Origin: Gimibacter soli
GTDB taxonomy: Bacteria > Pseudomonadota > Alphaproteobacteria > Sphingomonadales > Kordiimonadaceae
Length of the DNA stretch: 64,000 nucleotides
Direction: 5' to 3'
Assembly (NCBI RefSeq): GCF_028463845.1
Contig: NZ_CP116805.1
Location: 3,344,001 to 3,408,000 of the forward strand
Under the pieces are notes generated by a model that made no database searches, was not told where the DNA came from, and saw nothing but the letters and a program-made list of their open reading frames with translations. The position numbers were made by a program, and so were the translations under genes. Of this stretch, positions 16,542 through 25,735 are shown piece after piece. Position 1 is the first letter of the stretch, and every line of letters begins with the position of its first letter.

Positions 16542-18572
16542 ATGCCCGATGCCCCCCTTTCAGGCCCCCTCTCCGCCCATTCTTCCGAGCCGAGCCCGCC
16601 AGTCAAGGCGCTGCTTACAATCGTCGGCACGACGCTGCCTGAAGTCCTCGTCGGAGGCCCTGACGGAGACATCATTGAGGGGTTTGGCGGCGACGATACA
16701 CTCCGGGGCGGTGACGGTAACGACACACTCAGGGGCGGCGACGGCGACGACCTGACGCTCGGCGGCAAGGGCAACGATCTTGTCTATCTCGGCAAGGGTA
16801 ACGATGTCGCATGGGCAGGCAACGGCGATACCGGCCGCGATACACTTTACGGCGAAAGCGGCAACGATGTGCTGGCCGGCGGGGCTGGCGACGACATGCT
16901 CTACGGCGGTACAGGGGGCGACACTCTTTACGGCGGGGCGGGCGACGATAAAATCTACGGCAAGCTCCCCGGCAAGCCGGACCGCGATCAGGCGAATGCC
17001 ATCTGGGCCGGTAACGGCAACGACTATATTGAGGCCGGCTCGGCCGGCGATGTGATTGGCGGCGGCCAGGGCAACGATACACTGATCGGCAATGTCGGTG
17101 CCGACACCCTTTATGGCGGCGCTGGCGCGAACGGCGGCAATGACCTTATCGAAGCAGGCGGCGGCGACGATCGGGTCTTTGCCTCAAACGGGACCGATAC
17201 GGTGCTGGGCGGTGACGGCAACGACACACTGTATGGCGGCGACATGGACGATGTCCTTGATGGCGGCGACGGGGCGGATTTTCTGTATGGCGGCACCGGA
17301 GATGATGTCATCGCGGGCGGCGACGGCGACGACACAATCCAGAGCGGGCCCGGCAACGATACAGTGACGGGCGGGCTCGGGGCCGACACCTTCATTTTCG
17401 TGGCAAACGGCGGTGACGACACAATCGCTGATTTCGACATCGCCGCGGATACACTGGCCCTTGCCGAGAGTGGTGCGGACTTCACCAGCATTGACGACCT
17501 GATCTCGGCTTCCAGCAACACCACGCAGGGCGGCAAGGCGGGCACCCTGATCGACCTTGGCGGCGGCAACAGCCTGTTCATTGAAGCAGTCACCGTCGCC
17601 GACCTCGACGATATCGCGGTCACGTTCGAACCACCTCCGGAACCCGAACCTGAACCGGATGCCGATATCCCCGGCGACACAAGTTCCACCGTGACATTGG
17701 CCGTTGGCGGCTCGTTGACCAGCTATCTGGATTCCGCCGTTGATCAGGACTGGATCAACATCTCGTTTGAGGCTGCCCGATTCTATACCCTTACCTTTCA
17801 AAATCTGTCTTTCCTGCCACAGACACTCGACTATCCAGACTACATCGGCATTCACCCCGGACTTATAGACACAACCGGTGGCTTGCGCGGAATTTCGGGT
17901 CCTACGAACGACAGTTTTCATTACGTAACGATGGCCACCAAGCTGTCCGGCGACTTTTTCCTGTCCATTAGAGCCACAGGCGGCAAGATGGGCGAATACA
18001 GAGTCACGCTGTCTGCGGGGGAGTCAGCCACGGTTGATCTATATTCAGCCAGCCGGTCCGGTGCGGGACAGATGCATTGGGACAGCTACGGCGAAAGCTA
18101 TTTTGCCGCTGGCATCCAATCCCCAGGGGATGTGGACTGGCTGGCGATCTCGCTTAGCGCCGACACCAGCTATACCTTCAGCATGAGCCCGGAAACATTC
18201 TTCGGCTATACCATCGACCCCAAAATTGTCGGTGTCTACAATTCTGCAGGCACCGCTGTTGACGGGGCCGAGATACTCGATTCGGCGAATCTGGCACAGG
18301 TCACGTTTTACGCACCTGAAAGTGGGACATATTATGTGGCAGTGGGCGCCGATGGCGGCACGACCGGCCATTATAGTACCTCAACTGTCGAGGCAGTCGG
18401 CGTCGAAGCTGCTAGCGACAGCAATCCGACCCCGGCCGCAATGGCAAAGCGCGACGATCCAGTAAACGCTCCGCAGGACATGGGCGTGAATCTTTCCGGC
18501 AACTGCATGGAGATCGAAGCGCATCAAGCATTCGATTTTGGCGCCCCTGATCCTCACACCAACTATTGGTGA
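16542..18572 (+). CDS. RTX calcium-binding repeat protein with two pre-peptidase-type domains and tail
   Basis: 676 residues, same architecture as the product of 13561-15393. After about 35 N-terminal residues, RTX nonapeptides extend to about residue 285 (GGDGNDTLRGGDGDDL and many more), including an ANAIWAGNGNDYIEAG block shared with the paralogue. The block ends in a terminal T1SS-style segment with ADTFIF. A Pro-Glu linker (EPPPEPEPEPDAD, about residues 363-375) leads into two DxDW-type domains (VDQDWINISF and GDVDWLAISL). Unlike the paralogue it has about 70 extra C-terminal residues containing one cysteine and no repeats. No signal peptide. AGAAAGAG precedes the ATG. Its 3' end overlaps the convergent GNAT gene by 10 bases. 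Confidence 0.8.
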   Translation: MPDAPLSGPLSAHSSEPSPPVKALLTIVGTTLPEVLVGGPDGDIIEGFGGDDTLRGGDGNDTLRGGDGDDLTLGGKGNDLVYLGKGNDVAWAGNGDTGRDTLYGESGNDVLAGGAGDDMLYGGTGGDTLYGGAGDDKIYGKLPGKPDRDQANAIWAGNGNDYIEAGSAGDVIGGGQGNDTLIGNVGADTLYGGAGANGGNDLIEAGGGDDRVFASNGTDTVLGGDGNDTLYGGDMDDVLDGGDGADFLYGGTGDDVIAGGDGDDTIQSGPGNDTVTGGLGADTFIFVANGGDDTIADFDIAADTLALAESGADFTSIDDLISASSNTTQGGKAGTLIDLGGGNSLFIEAVTVADLDDIAVTFEPPPEPEPEPDADIPGDTSSTVTLAVGGSLTSYLDSAVDQDWINISFEAARFYTLTFQNLSFLPQTLDYPDYIGIHPGLIDTTGGLRGISGPTNDSFHYVTMATKLSGDFFLSIRATGGKMGEYRVTLSAGESATVDLYSASRSGAGQMHWDSYGESYFAAGIQSPGDVDWLAISLSADTSYTFSMSPETFFGYTIDPKIVGVYNSAGTAVDGAEILDSANLAQVTFYAPESGTYYVAVGADGGTTGHYSTSTVEAVGVEAASDSNPTPAAMAKRDDPVNAPQDMGVNLSGNCMEIEAHQAFDFGAPDPHTNYW

Positions 18573-19102
18573 TCTGAGGCGTCCTTCGCCATTTCAACCA
18601 GCGGCACGCCGACGACGCCGACCATCACGGTCTCTTCGCGCACCGGCGTGTAGCCGCAGGCTTCATAAAGGGGCACGCCCGCCATCGTCGCCATCAGGGT
18701 GTAGCGCGTGAAGCCCTCGGCGCGGGCGGCAGCTTCGCAAAGCTCGATCACCAGCCGACCGATACCGCGCCGGGCGTGGGCGGGGTCGGTGTACATCGCG
18801 CGGATGCGGGCGCGGTCCCTGGCGGGGTCCAACAGTGCTGCGTCACGGCCCGCCGTATGATTGCCGCCATAGAGCGTCGCCCGGCGCGACCAGCCCCCGC
18901 AGCCGACGATCACATCACCATCCAGCACCACCACATAGGTGCCATCTTCGATCAGCTGGGTATCAAGCCCCATCAGCGCGCGCGAGGCCGTCACCTGCTC
19001 CGCACTCAGGAAGCCCGGCAAAAGGCCGCTGATCGATGCCTCCATGATTTCGGTGAGGCGCGGGATATCGGCAGAGGTAGCAAGGCGATGGGTGAAGGGC
19101 AT
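18563..19102 (-). CDS. GNAT family N-acetyltransferase
   Basis: 179 residues. Transfers an acyl group from acyl-CoA to an amine; acceptor unknown. The N-terminal strand-helix THRLATSADIPRLTEIM, the central YVVVLDGDVIVGCGGW, and motif A (IRAMYTDPAHARRGIGRLVI, about residues 106-125), containing the RRGIG pyrophosphate-binding turn, are clear. ACGYTPVREE (motif B) follows. The ATG at 19102 begins the conserved domain; the longer frame runs into a dispersed repeat. A shorter, decayed-looking copy lies at 16215-16352. Confidence 0.88.
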   Translation of the reverse strand: MPFTHRLATSADIPRLTEIMEASISGLLPGFLSAEQVTASRALMGLDTQLIEDGTYVVVLDGDVIVGCGGWSRRATLYGGNHTAGRDAALLDPARDRARIRAMYTDPAHARRGIGRLVIELCEAAARAEGFTRYTLMATMAGVPLYEACGYTPVREETVMVGVVGVPLVEMAKDASDHQ

Positions 19103-19120
19103 TTGATTTTCAACTCTATC

Positions 19121-19199
19121 GTCACCCCGGACCTGATCCGGGGTCCATGCTAGTTTCAAACGCCGCTGGATGCCGGGTCGGGCCCGGCATGACGGCGGC
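19121..19199. repeat. Dispersed palindromic repeat (two hairpins)
   Basis: Two strong hairpins, CCCCGGA-CCTGA-TCCGGGG (19125-19143) and GCCGGGTCGGGCCCGGC (19172-19188), in the arrangement GTCACCCCGG...GGCATGACGG that recurs in intergenic regions of many alphaproteobacterial genomes as a REP-like element. Located just upstream of the GNAT gene. Confidence 0.65.
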
Positions 19200-19211
19200 A
19201 TACAAGCACCG

Positions 19212-19301
19212 TTCGGTCTGAGGAGAGGCGGAGCCTCGTCTCGAAGACCGGGAAGGTGGCACGCCCTTCGAGACGCCCTTCGGGCTCCTCAGGGCGAACG
19301 G
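19212..19301. repeat. Inverted repeat element, copy 1
   Basis: Two inward-facing blocks built around TCGTCTCGAAG and CTTCGAGACG, and around CTGAGGAG and CTCCTCAG. A second copy in opposite orientation is at 48101-48189; the 39-base block at 19212-19250 is almost exactly the reverse complement of 48151-48189. It lies between the GNAT gene and the LytTR regulator and may act as a bidirectional terminator. Confidence 0.7.
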
Positions 19302-19305
19302 AGGG

Positions 19306-20121
19306 TTAAAGAAACCGCCCCAGCACGTCCTTGTAGCTGCGGCTGACCTTCAGTTCCTTGCCACTCAGCAGCGTCAGGAAGCATTCGCCGTTTGAATGCG
19401 GGCGGACTTCTTTCACGCGTTCAAGGTTCACGATGGTGGAGCGGTGGATGCGCTGGAAGATTTTGGGGTCCAGCCGGCGTTCCATCTGTTTCATCTTCTC
19501 GCGCAGGATATGGGTCTTTTCGCCCACATGGATGCACATATAGTCGCCCGCGGCATCGATATAGTCGACCTCGGAAACCGGCACGATGGTGATATGGCCG
19601 CGGTCCTTGATCCGAAGGTGCGGATCGAAGCGGTCGTCGCGGGTTTCAACCGGCGCCTCGAGGATGGCGGTCAGTGCCTCCTTCGGCGGGTTGTCCATAT
19701 TATCCAGAAGCTCCATCAGCTTCGCGGTCTGCTCCACCGCCAGCCGCTGGGCCATGGCTTCGCGCACGCGGACGATGGCTTCGGCGAGGCGTTCTTCCTC
19801 CACCGGTTTCATCAGGTAGTCAAGGGCATGGGCCTTGAAGGCTTCGAGCGCATACTGGTCGAACGCGGTGACGAAGATGACGATGGGCATCTCGGTTTCG
19901 CCGATCAGCGACCGCATCACCGCAAAGCCATCGAAGCCCGGCATCTGGATATCGAGGAACACGAGATCAGGCTTCAGTTCCTTGATCTGCTTCACGGCGT
20001 CGCGCCCGTTGGCGGCGGAACCCACGATCTCGATATCCTCGTAAGGGTCCAGCCTGATCTTCAGGCCGCGCACGGCGAGCGGTTCGTCGTCAACAAGCAG
20101 GGTGCGGATTTTCGCGCTCAT
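19306..20121 (-). CDS. LytTR-family response regulator
   Basis: 271 residues. Receiver domain (about 5-122) with acidic pocket LLVDDEP, phospho-acceptor Asp in VFLDIQMPGFDG (about residue 57), Thr in FVTAFD, and Lys in LMKPVEEE. A helical linker follows, then a C-terminal LytTR DNA-binding domain (about 170-270) with VSEVDYIDAAGDYMCIH, IFQRIHRSTIVNLERV and LKVSRSYKDVLGRF. It acts as a transcription factor. It is 12 bases downstream of its kinase gene and in line with the RND efflux genes, so it likely responds to membrane or cell-wall stress or the pump substrate. Confidence 0.93.
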   Translation of the reverse strand: MSAKIRTLLVDDEPLAVRGLKIRLDPYEDIEIVGSAANGRDAVKQIKELKPDLVFLDIQMPGFDGFAVMRSLIGETEMPIVIFVTAFDQYALEAFKAHALDYLMKPVEEERLAEAIVRVREAMAQRLAVEQTAKLMELLDNMDNPPKEALTAILEAPVETRDDRFDPHLRIKDRGHITIVPVSEVDYIDAAGDYMCIHVGEKTHILREKMKQMERRLDPKIFQRIHRSTIVNLERVKEVRPHSNGECFLTLLSGKELKVSRSYKDVLGRFL

Positions 20122-20133
20122 GGATGGTCTCTC

Positions 20134-21225
20134 CTAGTAACTGCGCGCCATGGCGGGAGCTTCGCGCTCCGACGGGACATCGATGGTGATCGATAGGCCC
20201 TGAGGGAGCAGGTTGGTGATCCGGAAGACATGGTCACCGGGATAAATCTGCGCCAGCCGCTCGCGCGTGTTGGCGATGCCCACGCCCGATCCCGACTGGC
20301 TTTTGATATGCTCGATATCCTGAATGCCGGGGCCGGTGTCCGAAAGCTCGATCACCAGCCGGCGGCCATCCACCATCGTGCGGGCCTTCACCGAAATGGT
20401 GCCGCCATCCATCGATGGCGCGATGCCATATTTGATGGCGTTTTCGATAAGCGGCTGCAGGATCAGGCTGGGGATCAGCATCGGCTTGGCGCGCTCGTCG
20501 ATATCATATTCGATTTTCAGCCGGTCCTCGAACCGCACCTTCTCGATATCGAGATAGAGGCCAAGGGCATAAAGCTCCTGCTCCAGCGTCACTTTCTGGG
20601 TCGGCTGGTTGACGAGCGTGTAGCGAAGGAAAGCCGAAAGCTTCGTCACCATCTTGTTGGCGTCGTCGCGGGCGTTTTCCAGCACCATCGTGGAGATGGC
20701 ATTCAGCGTATTGAACAGGAAGTGCGGATTGAGCTGGTAGCGCAGCATTTTCAGCTGCGCCTGGTGCGCCATCGCGGTCGCCTTCAGCGCCTGTTCCTGC
20801 TGTTCCTGAAAGCCGGTGTAATAGTGATAGCCGAAATAGATGGCCGTCCAGGCGAACAGGGCCGTTGCCTCGAACATCGCGTTGCCGAAGCGGGCAAGGC
20901 CCACGGGCGGCTCGAAGCCATCCATCAGCATCGGCACAATCGCTGTTTCAATCGACGAGAACAGAAGCCCCAGAACGCTGCAAAGGACGATGGAGGTGAC
21001 AAGCACCACAGGCAGCGAGAGGCCGCGCACCAGATGGTAAACCCGGCGCATGCCGCTGGTCATCAGCAGGCCGATGGCGATGGCAACAATGATCAGCTTG
21101 TAATAGTCGGCCATCGGCTGGCCCACGGTCATGCCGTGGAACATCCGGACCATCCCGTAGCCAAGCCAGCCGACCGACTGGAAAATCCAGAAGGTCCGGC
21201 CACGGTCGATAAACAGTTTATTCAT
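20134..21225 (-). CDS. LytS/YehU-type sensor histidine kinase
   Basis: 363 residues. Four predicted transmembrane segments in the N-terminal half (about 12-30, 42-60, 72-95 and 118-140) form a sensor without an obvious extracellular domain. The kinase part is the His_kinase (PF06580) type: LNPHFLFNTLNAISTM (phospho-acceptor His about residue 180), then a HATPase domain with LILQPLIENAIKYG and DTGPGI and a VGIANTRERL G2-like box. The start at 21225 was chosen for the membrane N-terminus MNKLFIDRG; longer starts add a low-complexity tail. Pairs with the downstream LytTR regulator. Confidence 0.9.
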   Translation of the reverse strand: MNKLFIDRGRTFWIFQSVGWLGYGMVRMFHGMTVGQPMADYYKLIIVAIAIGLLMTSGMRRVYHLVRGLSLPVVLVTSIVLCSVLGLLFSSIETAIVPMLMDGFEPPVGLARFGNAMFEATALFAWTAIYFGYHYYTGFQEQQEQALKATAMAHQAQLKMLRYQLNPHFLFNTLNAISTMVLENARDDANKMVTKLSAFLRYTLVNQPTQKVTLEQELYALGLYLDIEKVRFEDRLKIEYDIDERAKPMLIPSLILQPLIENAIKYGIAPSMDGGTISVKARTMVDGRRLVIELSDTGPGIQDIEHIKSQSGSGVGIANTRERLAQIYPGDHVFRITNLLPQGLSITIDVPSEREAPAMARSY

Positions 21226-21354
21226 GGACGCGGCTGCCCTGTTCGCATTCCCCCTGCCGCCGCCCTCGCGGGCGGACGTGTCGTCATTATGGGGGGACGG
21301 GGCAGCCGCGCCAATCATTTTTGCTGATCGCGTCAAGGCTTACTCGTTACTCCG

Positions 21355-22425
21355 TCAGTAAAGCTCGGCCAGATCGGCTTTCACCTGCACGTCCTGGCCC
21401 GGGCGCAGGCGTTCACCGCCCCGCACAACAATGCGGTCGCCGGCGGTTACGTCTTCACCCTTGAGGGCGATACGCATGCCATCGGCAGCGCCGGTTTCCA
21501 CAAGGATCTGCTCGGCCTTGTTCTCATCGTTGATGCGGTAGATGTAGGTTGCGTCGGAGCGCAGCACGAGGGCATCACGCGGCACGGCCACAACCCGTTC
21601 GGGTGTGCTGGATGGCAGGGCAATCTGCACCGGGCTGCCGACCACAAAGCCTGCGTCCGCCGGCACCACGGCACGCACTTCCATCGTGCGGCTGGCCGTA
21701 TTGCCCACCGGCACGATGGCGCGGAGGCTGGTGGCCACCAGCTGCCCCCCGTTCCGCAGCGTTACGGCAAGGCCATCCTCAAGCACATGCGACAGGCTGA
21801 CAGGCGCCTGCGCCGTCACTTCCAGATGTTCGGTATCGACAAGGCGGACGATCTCGCGACCCGGGGTCGCATATTCGCCAACCTGGGCAAGGCGCGTCAC
21901 CACCCGACCGGGGAACGGGGCGCGCACGCGGGTGCGGTCAAGGTCCACCTTCGTCTGGTCGCGCACGATCCGCGCTTCAGCCAGTTCCTGCTCCACCATC
22001 GCAAGGTTGCTGGTCGCTTCCTCGACCCGGCTTGTCGGCGTGTGGTTGGTGGTTGCCAGTTCGTGCAGACGGGCGAGATCAAGCTTCAGGTAGCCAAGGC
22101 GGGCTTCCAGCCGTTTCACCTGCGCCTCGTTGCGGCCAAGGGTGAGCGACAGGTTGCGGTCGTCGATGCGGGCAACCTCGTCACCCTTTTTCACGAGCGT
22201 GCCTTCAGGCGCCACCCAGGTGACCTTGCCGCTGATTTCGGCAGCGATGCGACTGTCACCAAGGCTGACGACCGTGCCCGGCACCGTGATCACCGGGGCC
22301 ATCCGTTCCTCGGTCGCCGGGGCGACCTCGACAAGGGCGGGCGGCGGGCCGTTTTGCGCCATTGCGGCGGTCGGCACCAGGGCATGCATCAGTCCCACGA
22401 TCAGGGGAATCCGGAAGTTGCGCAT
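21355..22425 (-). CDS. RND efflux periplasmic adaptor (membrane fusion protein)
   Basis: 356 residues. Signal peptide about 1-24 ending AMAQ, then an HlyD/AcrA-type fold: an N-terminal barrel-lipoyl part (GKVTWVAPEGTLVKKGDEVARID), a helical hairpin, the second lipoyl half (RVRAPFPGRVV), a beta-barrel and a membrane-proximal domain. It links the inner-membrane pump to an outer-membrane channel. The ATG at 22425 has GAGGA upstream, better than an ATG eight codons earlier. It follows the permease gene, the reverse of the common adaptor-first order, and precedes the two-component genes. Confidence 0.9.
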   Translation of the reverse strand: MRNFRIPLIVGLMHALVPTAAMAQNGPPPALVEVAPATEERMAPVITVPGTVVSLGDSRIAAEISGKVTWVAPEGTLVKKGDEVARIDDRNLSLTLGRNEAQVKRLEARLGYLKLDLARLHELATTNHTPTSRVEEATSNLAMVEQELAEARIVRDQTKVDLDRTRVRAPFPGRVVTRLAQVGEYATPGREIVRLVDTEHLEVTAQAPVSLSHVLEDGLAVTLRNGGQLVATSLRAIVPVGNTASRTMEVRAVVPADAGFVVGSPVQIALPSSTPERVVAVPRDALVLRSDATYIYRINDENKAEQILVETGAADGMRIALKGEDVTAGDRIVVRGGERLRPGQDVQVKADLAELY

Positions 22426-22484
22426 TTGTTTGTTCCTCGCTGTAGTCATTTCTGTGTCTGTTCTTTTTTGGGTGGGGATGCCGA

Positions 22485-25400
22485 TCACTCGGCAGCCCCG
22501 TATGCTTCGCTGCGGCGGAACAGCCGCTTCAGGTTTCCGAGCCCTTCGAGCTTCAGGAGGCACGGCAACAGCACGAGCGTGAAGATCGCCGAGACCGCCA
22601 TACCGCCCACAATCGTGGTGGCCATACCGCGGTAGATGGCACTGCCGGCACCGGGGAACAGCACGAGCGGCAGCATGCCCATGATGGTCGTCGAAGTGCT
22701 CATGAAGATAGGCCGCAGGCGCAGGGCAACCGCCTGCTCCACCGCTTCAACACGCGAAAGCCCTTCGGCCTCGCCCCGGCGGGTGCGGTCGACGAGCAGG
22801 ATCGCGTTGTTCACGACAAGCCCCAGAAGGATGATGAAGCCGATCATGGTGAGAAGATCGAGGGGCGTGAAGGTGACGAGGTTCATCAGCTGCAGGGCCG
22901 CCACACCGCCGACGGTGGCGAGCGGAATGGTGATCACCACCATCACCGCATCCTTCGGCGAGCGGAAAAGACCGGCGAGGATCATGAACAGGAGGCCCAG
23001 CGCCAGCACGAAGTTCATGCTGAGCGAGGTCACCGCACGTTCCAGCGCGTCGGCACTGCCGCCATAGGTGATGGTTGCATCCGGCGGCAGGTAGGTCCGC
23101 AGGGCGGGCTCAACCTTGGTTTTCAGGATGTCGACCATGTCCTCAAGCGCCATACCGTCGGGCTGGCTGATGTTGAAGCTGACGCTGCGGCGGCCTTCGA
23201 TCCGCTGGATGAAGGTGGGGCCGACACCGCGCTCGATATTCACCAGTTCGCCAAGGGGCACGGTGCCACCAAGCGGGGTGACAAGCGGGATGCTCATCAG
23301 GTCTTCGGGGCTCAGCTCATGGTCCGCTTTCAGGATCATGTCGACGCGTTTGTCGCCGTCGAAATGCTCGCCAAGCCACAGGCCGTCACCCAGTGCACGC
23401 ACGATGGCGGCAAGATCATCCCGGCGCATGCCAACCTCGGCGAGGCGACGGTCGTTGGGCGATACTTTCAGCTCCGGCGTCACCACGTTCGGATCGGGGT
23501 TCGGCTGGGTTTGGGCACCCGGCAGATGTTCACTGATCAGCGCCATCGCCTGCGTGGTGGCTTCGCGGAGGCCATCGAGGTTACGGGACTGGATCGCCAG
23601 TTCCACCGCCCCGTCGCCACCGAAGCCGCCAAAAAGGTTACCCTGCTGGGCGAAGGCGAAGATATCCGGGAAGCCCGCGAGGATTTCGTTCTGCACGATT
23701 TCCTGCAGTTCCTTCACCTTGTTCTGGTCCTTGGCGCGCACACCAAGGGTGCCACCCTGCCCGTTCGGGAAGGTGATGATGTAATAATTACGCAGTGCCG
23801 GTTCTTTCTCGCCCTTCATATAGGGGTCGAGCCGCTCGACGATCACATCCACCACTTCCTTCTCGATCATTTCCTGATTGGCCCCGGAGGGGAACAGGAT
23901 GAAGGCATCAACCGCATCGCGCTTGATCGGCGGCAGATAGTTGAGGTTCGGCAGCATCACCCATGAAAGGCCGAGTGATCCACCGATAAGGCCGACGATC
24001 ACCACACCGCGGCGCAGCGGCGTGGACGAAAGCTTCATCAGCCGGTGCGAAAAGCGCTCTGCACGGGCCGAGCGTTCATCCGCCGGCGGCATTTTCTTGA
24101 GCCAGCGTTCAGCTGCAACCGGCAGCACGGTGACGGCAACGATAAGCGACAGGCCGACGCCGATGGCGATGGTGATGGCGAGGTCAGCGAAAAGCTGGCC
24201 TTCCACATCCTTCAGGAACAGGATCGGCACGAAGATCGCAACGGTGGTGGCAGTGGAGGCCAGCAGCGCCCCCCAAACCTGCTGGGCACCCAACAGCGAA
24301 GCAGCGGTCGGCTTCTCGCCTTTCTCGCGCAGCCGCACGATATTTTCGAGCACCACAATAGCGGCGTCCACCACCATGCCGGAGGCAAAGGCGAGGCCTG
24401 CAAGCGAGATCACATTCACCGACCGGCCAAAGAGGCCAAGCACGATCATGGTGGCCAGAAGACAGATCGGGATCGTCATGGCGATCACAAGTGTGGCGCG
24501 GATCTGGCGCAGGAACAGCCACAGGATGCCGATGGCCAGCATCGAGCCGACAAACAGGTTACCGCTGAGGAGATTGATCGCGCGGTTGATGAAGACGGAC
24601 GGATCGAAGGACTTGGCAATCGTGATGCCTCTCTCCTTCAGCGGCCCGGCATTCATCTGGTCGAGCTTTTCGGTGAGCTTGTCGATGGTCGCGAGCACAT
24701 TGGCGCCGGATTCACGGATGATCCGCATGCCGATGGCCGGGCGGCCGTTCTGGTAAACAACCTGGTTGGTGGGCGCCGGACCGGTTTTGACCGTGGCGAT
24801 ATCGCCAAGCCGCACCGGGCTGCCATCACGCCAGTCAAGGATAAGGGCGCGCAGTTCCTCGGGCTCATAGCGACCCTGGAAGTTGATCATATAGCGGCGA
24901 CGGCCCACATCCATGAAACCGCCCGAGCTGTCAACCGTACGGCCAACGCGGGCCGCGATATTGCGGATATCGATACCAAGGGCAGCAGCGCGCTCGGGAT
25001 CAAACTCGATCTGCAGCTGCTCGCCGAAGCCGGCGCCCGCTTCCACGGAAACGTTCGACACGCCTTCGACCGACACCAGTTCCGGCACCACATATTCATC
25101 GATGAAGCGGGTGTACTCGTCCGGCTTCAGGGTGCTTTCGTCGCTGAACTGGGTGAAAAGATAGATCAGCGTTTCGCCCGAGGGGTCACCGCCATTCATC
25201 AGCACTTGCGGGCGGTCGGCATCGGCCGGCAGCGGGGGCAAACGGTTGATGCGGCTGATCACTTCGATCAGCGCGCGGTCCATGTCGGCCTCCAGCGTGA
25301 AGGTCAGCGACACGAAGCCGAAGGTATTGTTGGAGAAGGTCCGCATTTCATCCAGCCCCGGCATGCCCTGCATGACGTCCTCGATCGGCTCGATGATTTC

Positions 25401-25583
25401 GGATTCGATTTCCGCCGGGCTCGCCCCGCGCCAGAAAACCTGAACGCCAAGCTGCGGCTGTTCGATATTCGGAAACAGCTGCACAGGCAACCGTGTCAGC
25501 ATCAGGACGCCAAGGGCGGCAACCATTGCTGTGATCACGGCCAGAATGGCCGGATTCTTGAGACTCTTCTCCGTCAGATTCAT
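22485..25583 (-). CDS. RND efflux permease
   Basis: 1032 residues, proton-driven inner-membrane exporter of the AcrB-like superfamily. Twelve predicted helices: one at residues 12-30, five in the first half and six in the second, with two large periplasmic loops. The N-terminus NPAILAVITAMVAALG and the loop FPNIEQPQLGVQVFWRGASPAEIE are typical. The TM4 proton-relay motif reads GMVVDAAIVVLEN, with one Asp where AcrB has two adjacent ones, resembling the CusA-type heavy-metal pumps; other features (GLVVNNAILLVDR in TM10) fit HAE-type exporters. Substrate cannot be assigned. GAGGGGAA lies upstream of the ATG. No outer-membrane factor gene is adjacent. Confidence 0.92.
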   Translation of the reverse strand: MNLTEKSLKNPAILAVITAMVAALGVLMLTRLPVQLFPNIEQPQLGVQVFWRGASPAEIESEIIEPIEDVMQGMPGLDEMRTFSNNTFGFVSLTFTLEADMDRALIEVISRINRLPPLPADADRPQVLMNGGDPSGETLIYLFTQFSDESTLKPDEYTRFIDEYVVPELVSVEGVSNVSVEAGAGFGEQLQIEFDPERAAALGIDIRNIAARVGRTVDSSGGFMDVGRRRYMINFQGRYEPEELRALILDWRDGSPVRLGDIATVKTGPAPTNQVVYQNGRPAIGMRIIRESGANVLATIDKLTEKLDQMNAGPLKERGITIAKSFDPSVFINRAINLLSGNLFVGSMLAIGILWLFLRQIRATLVIAMTIPICLLATMIVLGLFGRSVNVISLAGLAFASGMVVDAAIVVLENIVRLREKGEKPTAASLLGAQQVWGALLASTATTVAIFVPILFLKDVEGQLFADLAITIAIGVGLSLIVAVTVLPVAAERWLKKMPPADERSARAERFSHRLMKLSSTPLRRGVVIVGLIGGSLGLSWVMLPNLNYLPPIKRDAVDAFILFPSGANQEMIEKEVVDVIVERLDPYMKGEKEPALRNYYIITFPNGQGGTLGVRAKDQNKVKELQEIVQNEILAGFPDIFAFAQQGNLFGGFGGDGAVELAIQSRNLDGLREATTQAMALISEHLPGAQTQPNPDPNVVTPELKVSPNDRRLAEVGMRRDDLAAIVRALGDGLWLGEHFDGDKRVDMILKADHELSPEDLMSIPLVTPLGGTVPLGELVNIERGVGPTFIQRIEGRRSVSFNISQPDGMALEDMVDILKTKVEPALRTYLPPDATITYGGSADALERAVTSLSMNFVLALGLLFMILAGLFRSPKDAVMVVITIPLATVGGVAALQLMNLVTFTPLDLLTMIGFIILLGLVVNNAILLVDRTRRGEAEGLSRVEAVEQAVALRLRPIFMSTSTTIMGMLPLVLFPGAGSAIYRGMATTIVGGMAVSAIFTLVLLPCLLKLEGLGNLKRLFRRSEAYGAAE

Positions 25584-25735
25584 AACGTTTCCCCTCGCTG
25601 CCCATGTCTCGGGCTTATGCGATGGGGTATGCGCGCAATGTGACGGGGATTACAGCCGATTGCGACAAAATGCTCGGCAGGTGCGACGGGCCGCCCCGTC
25701 GTGGAGCGGCGCGTTTAAAGGCTTATATCTGCGGT

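Noticed and set aside
24045-25643. 532-codon plus-strand open frame over the RND permease
   Set aside because: Antisense shadow rich in Arg, His and Asp with no fold-like pattern.
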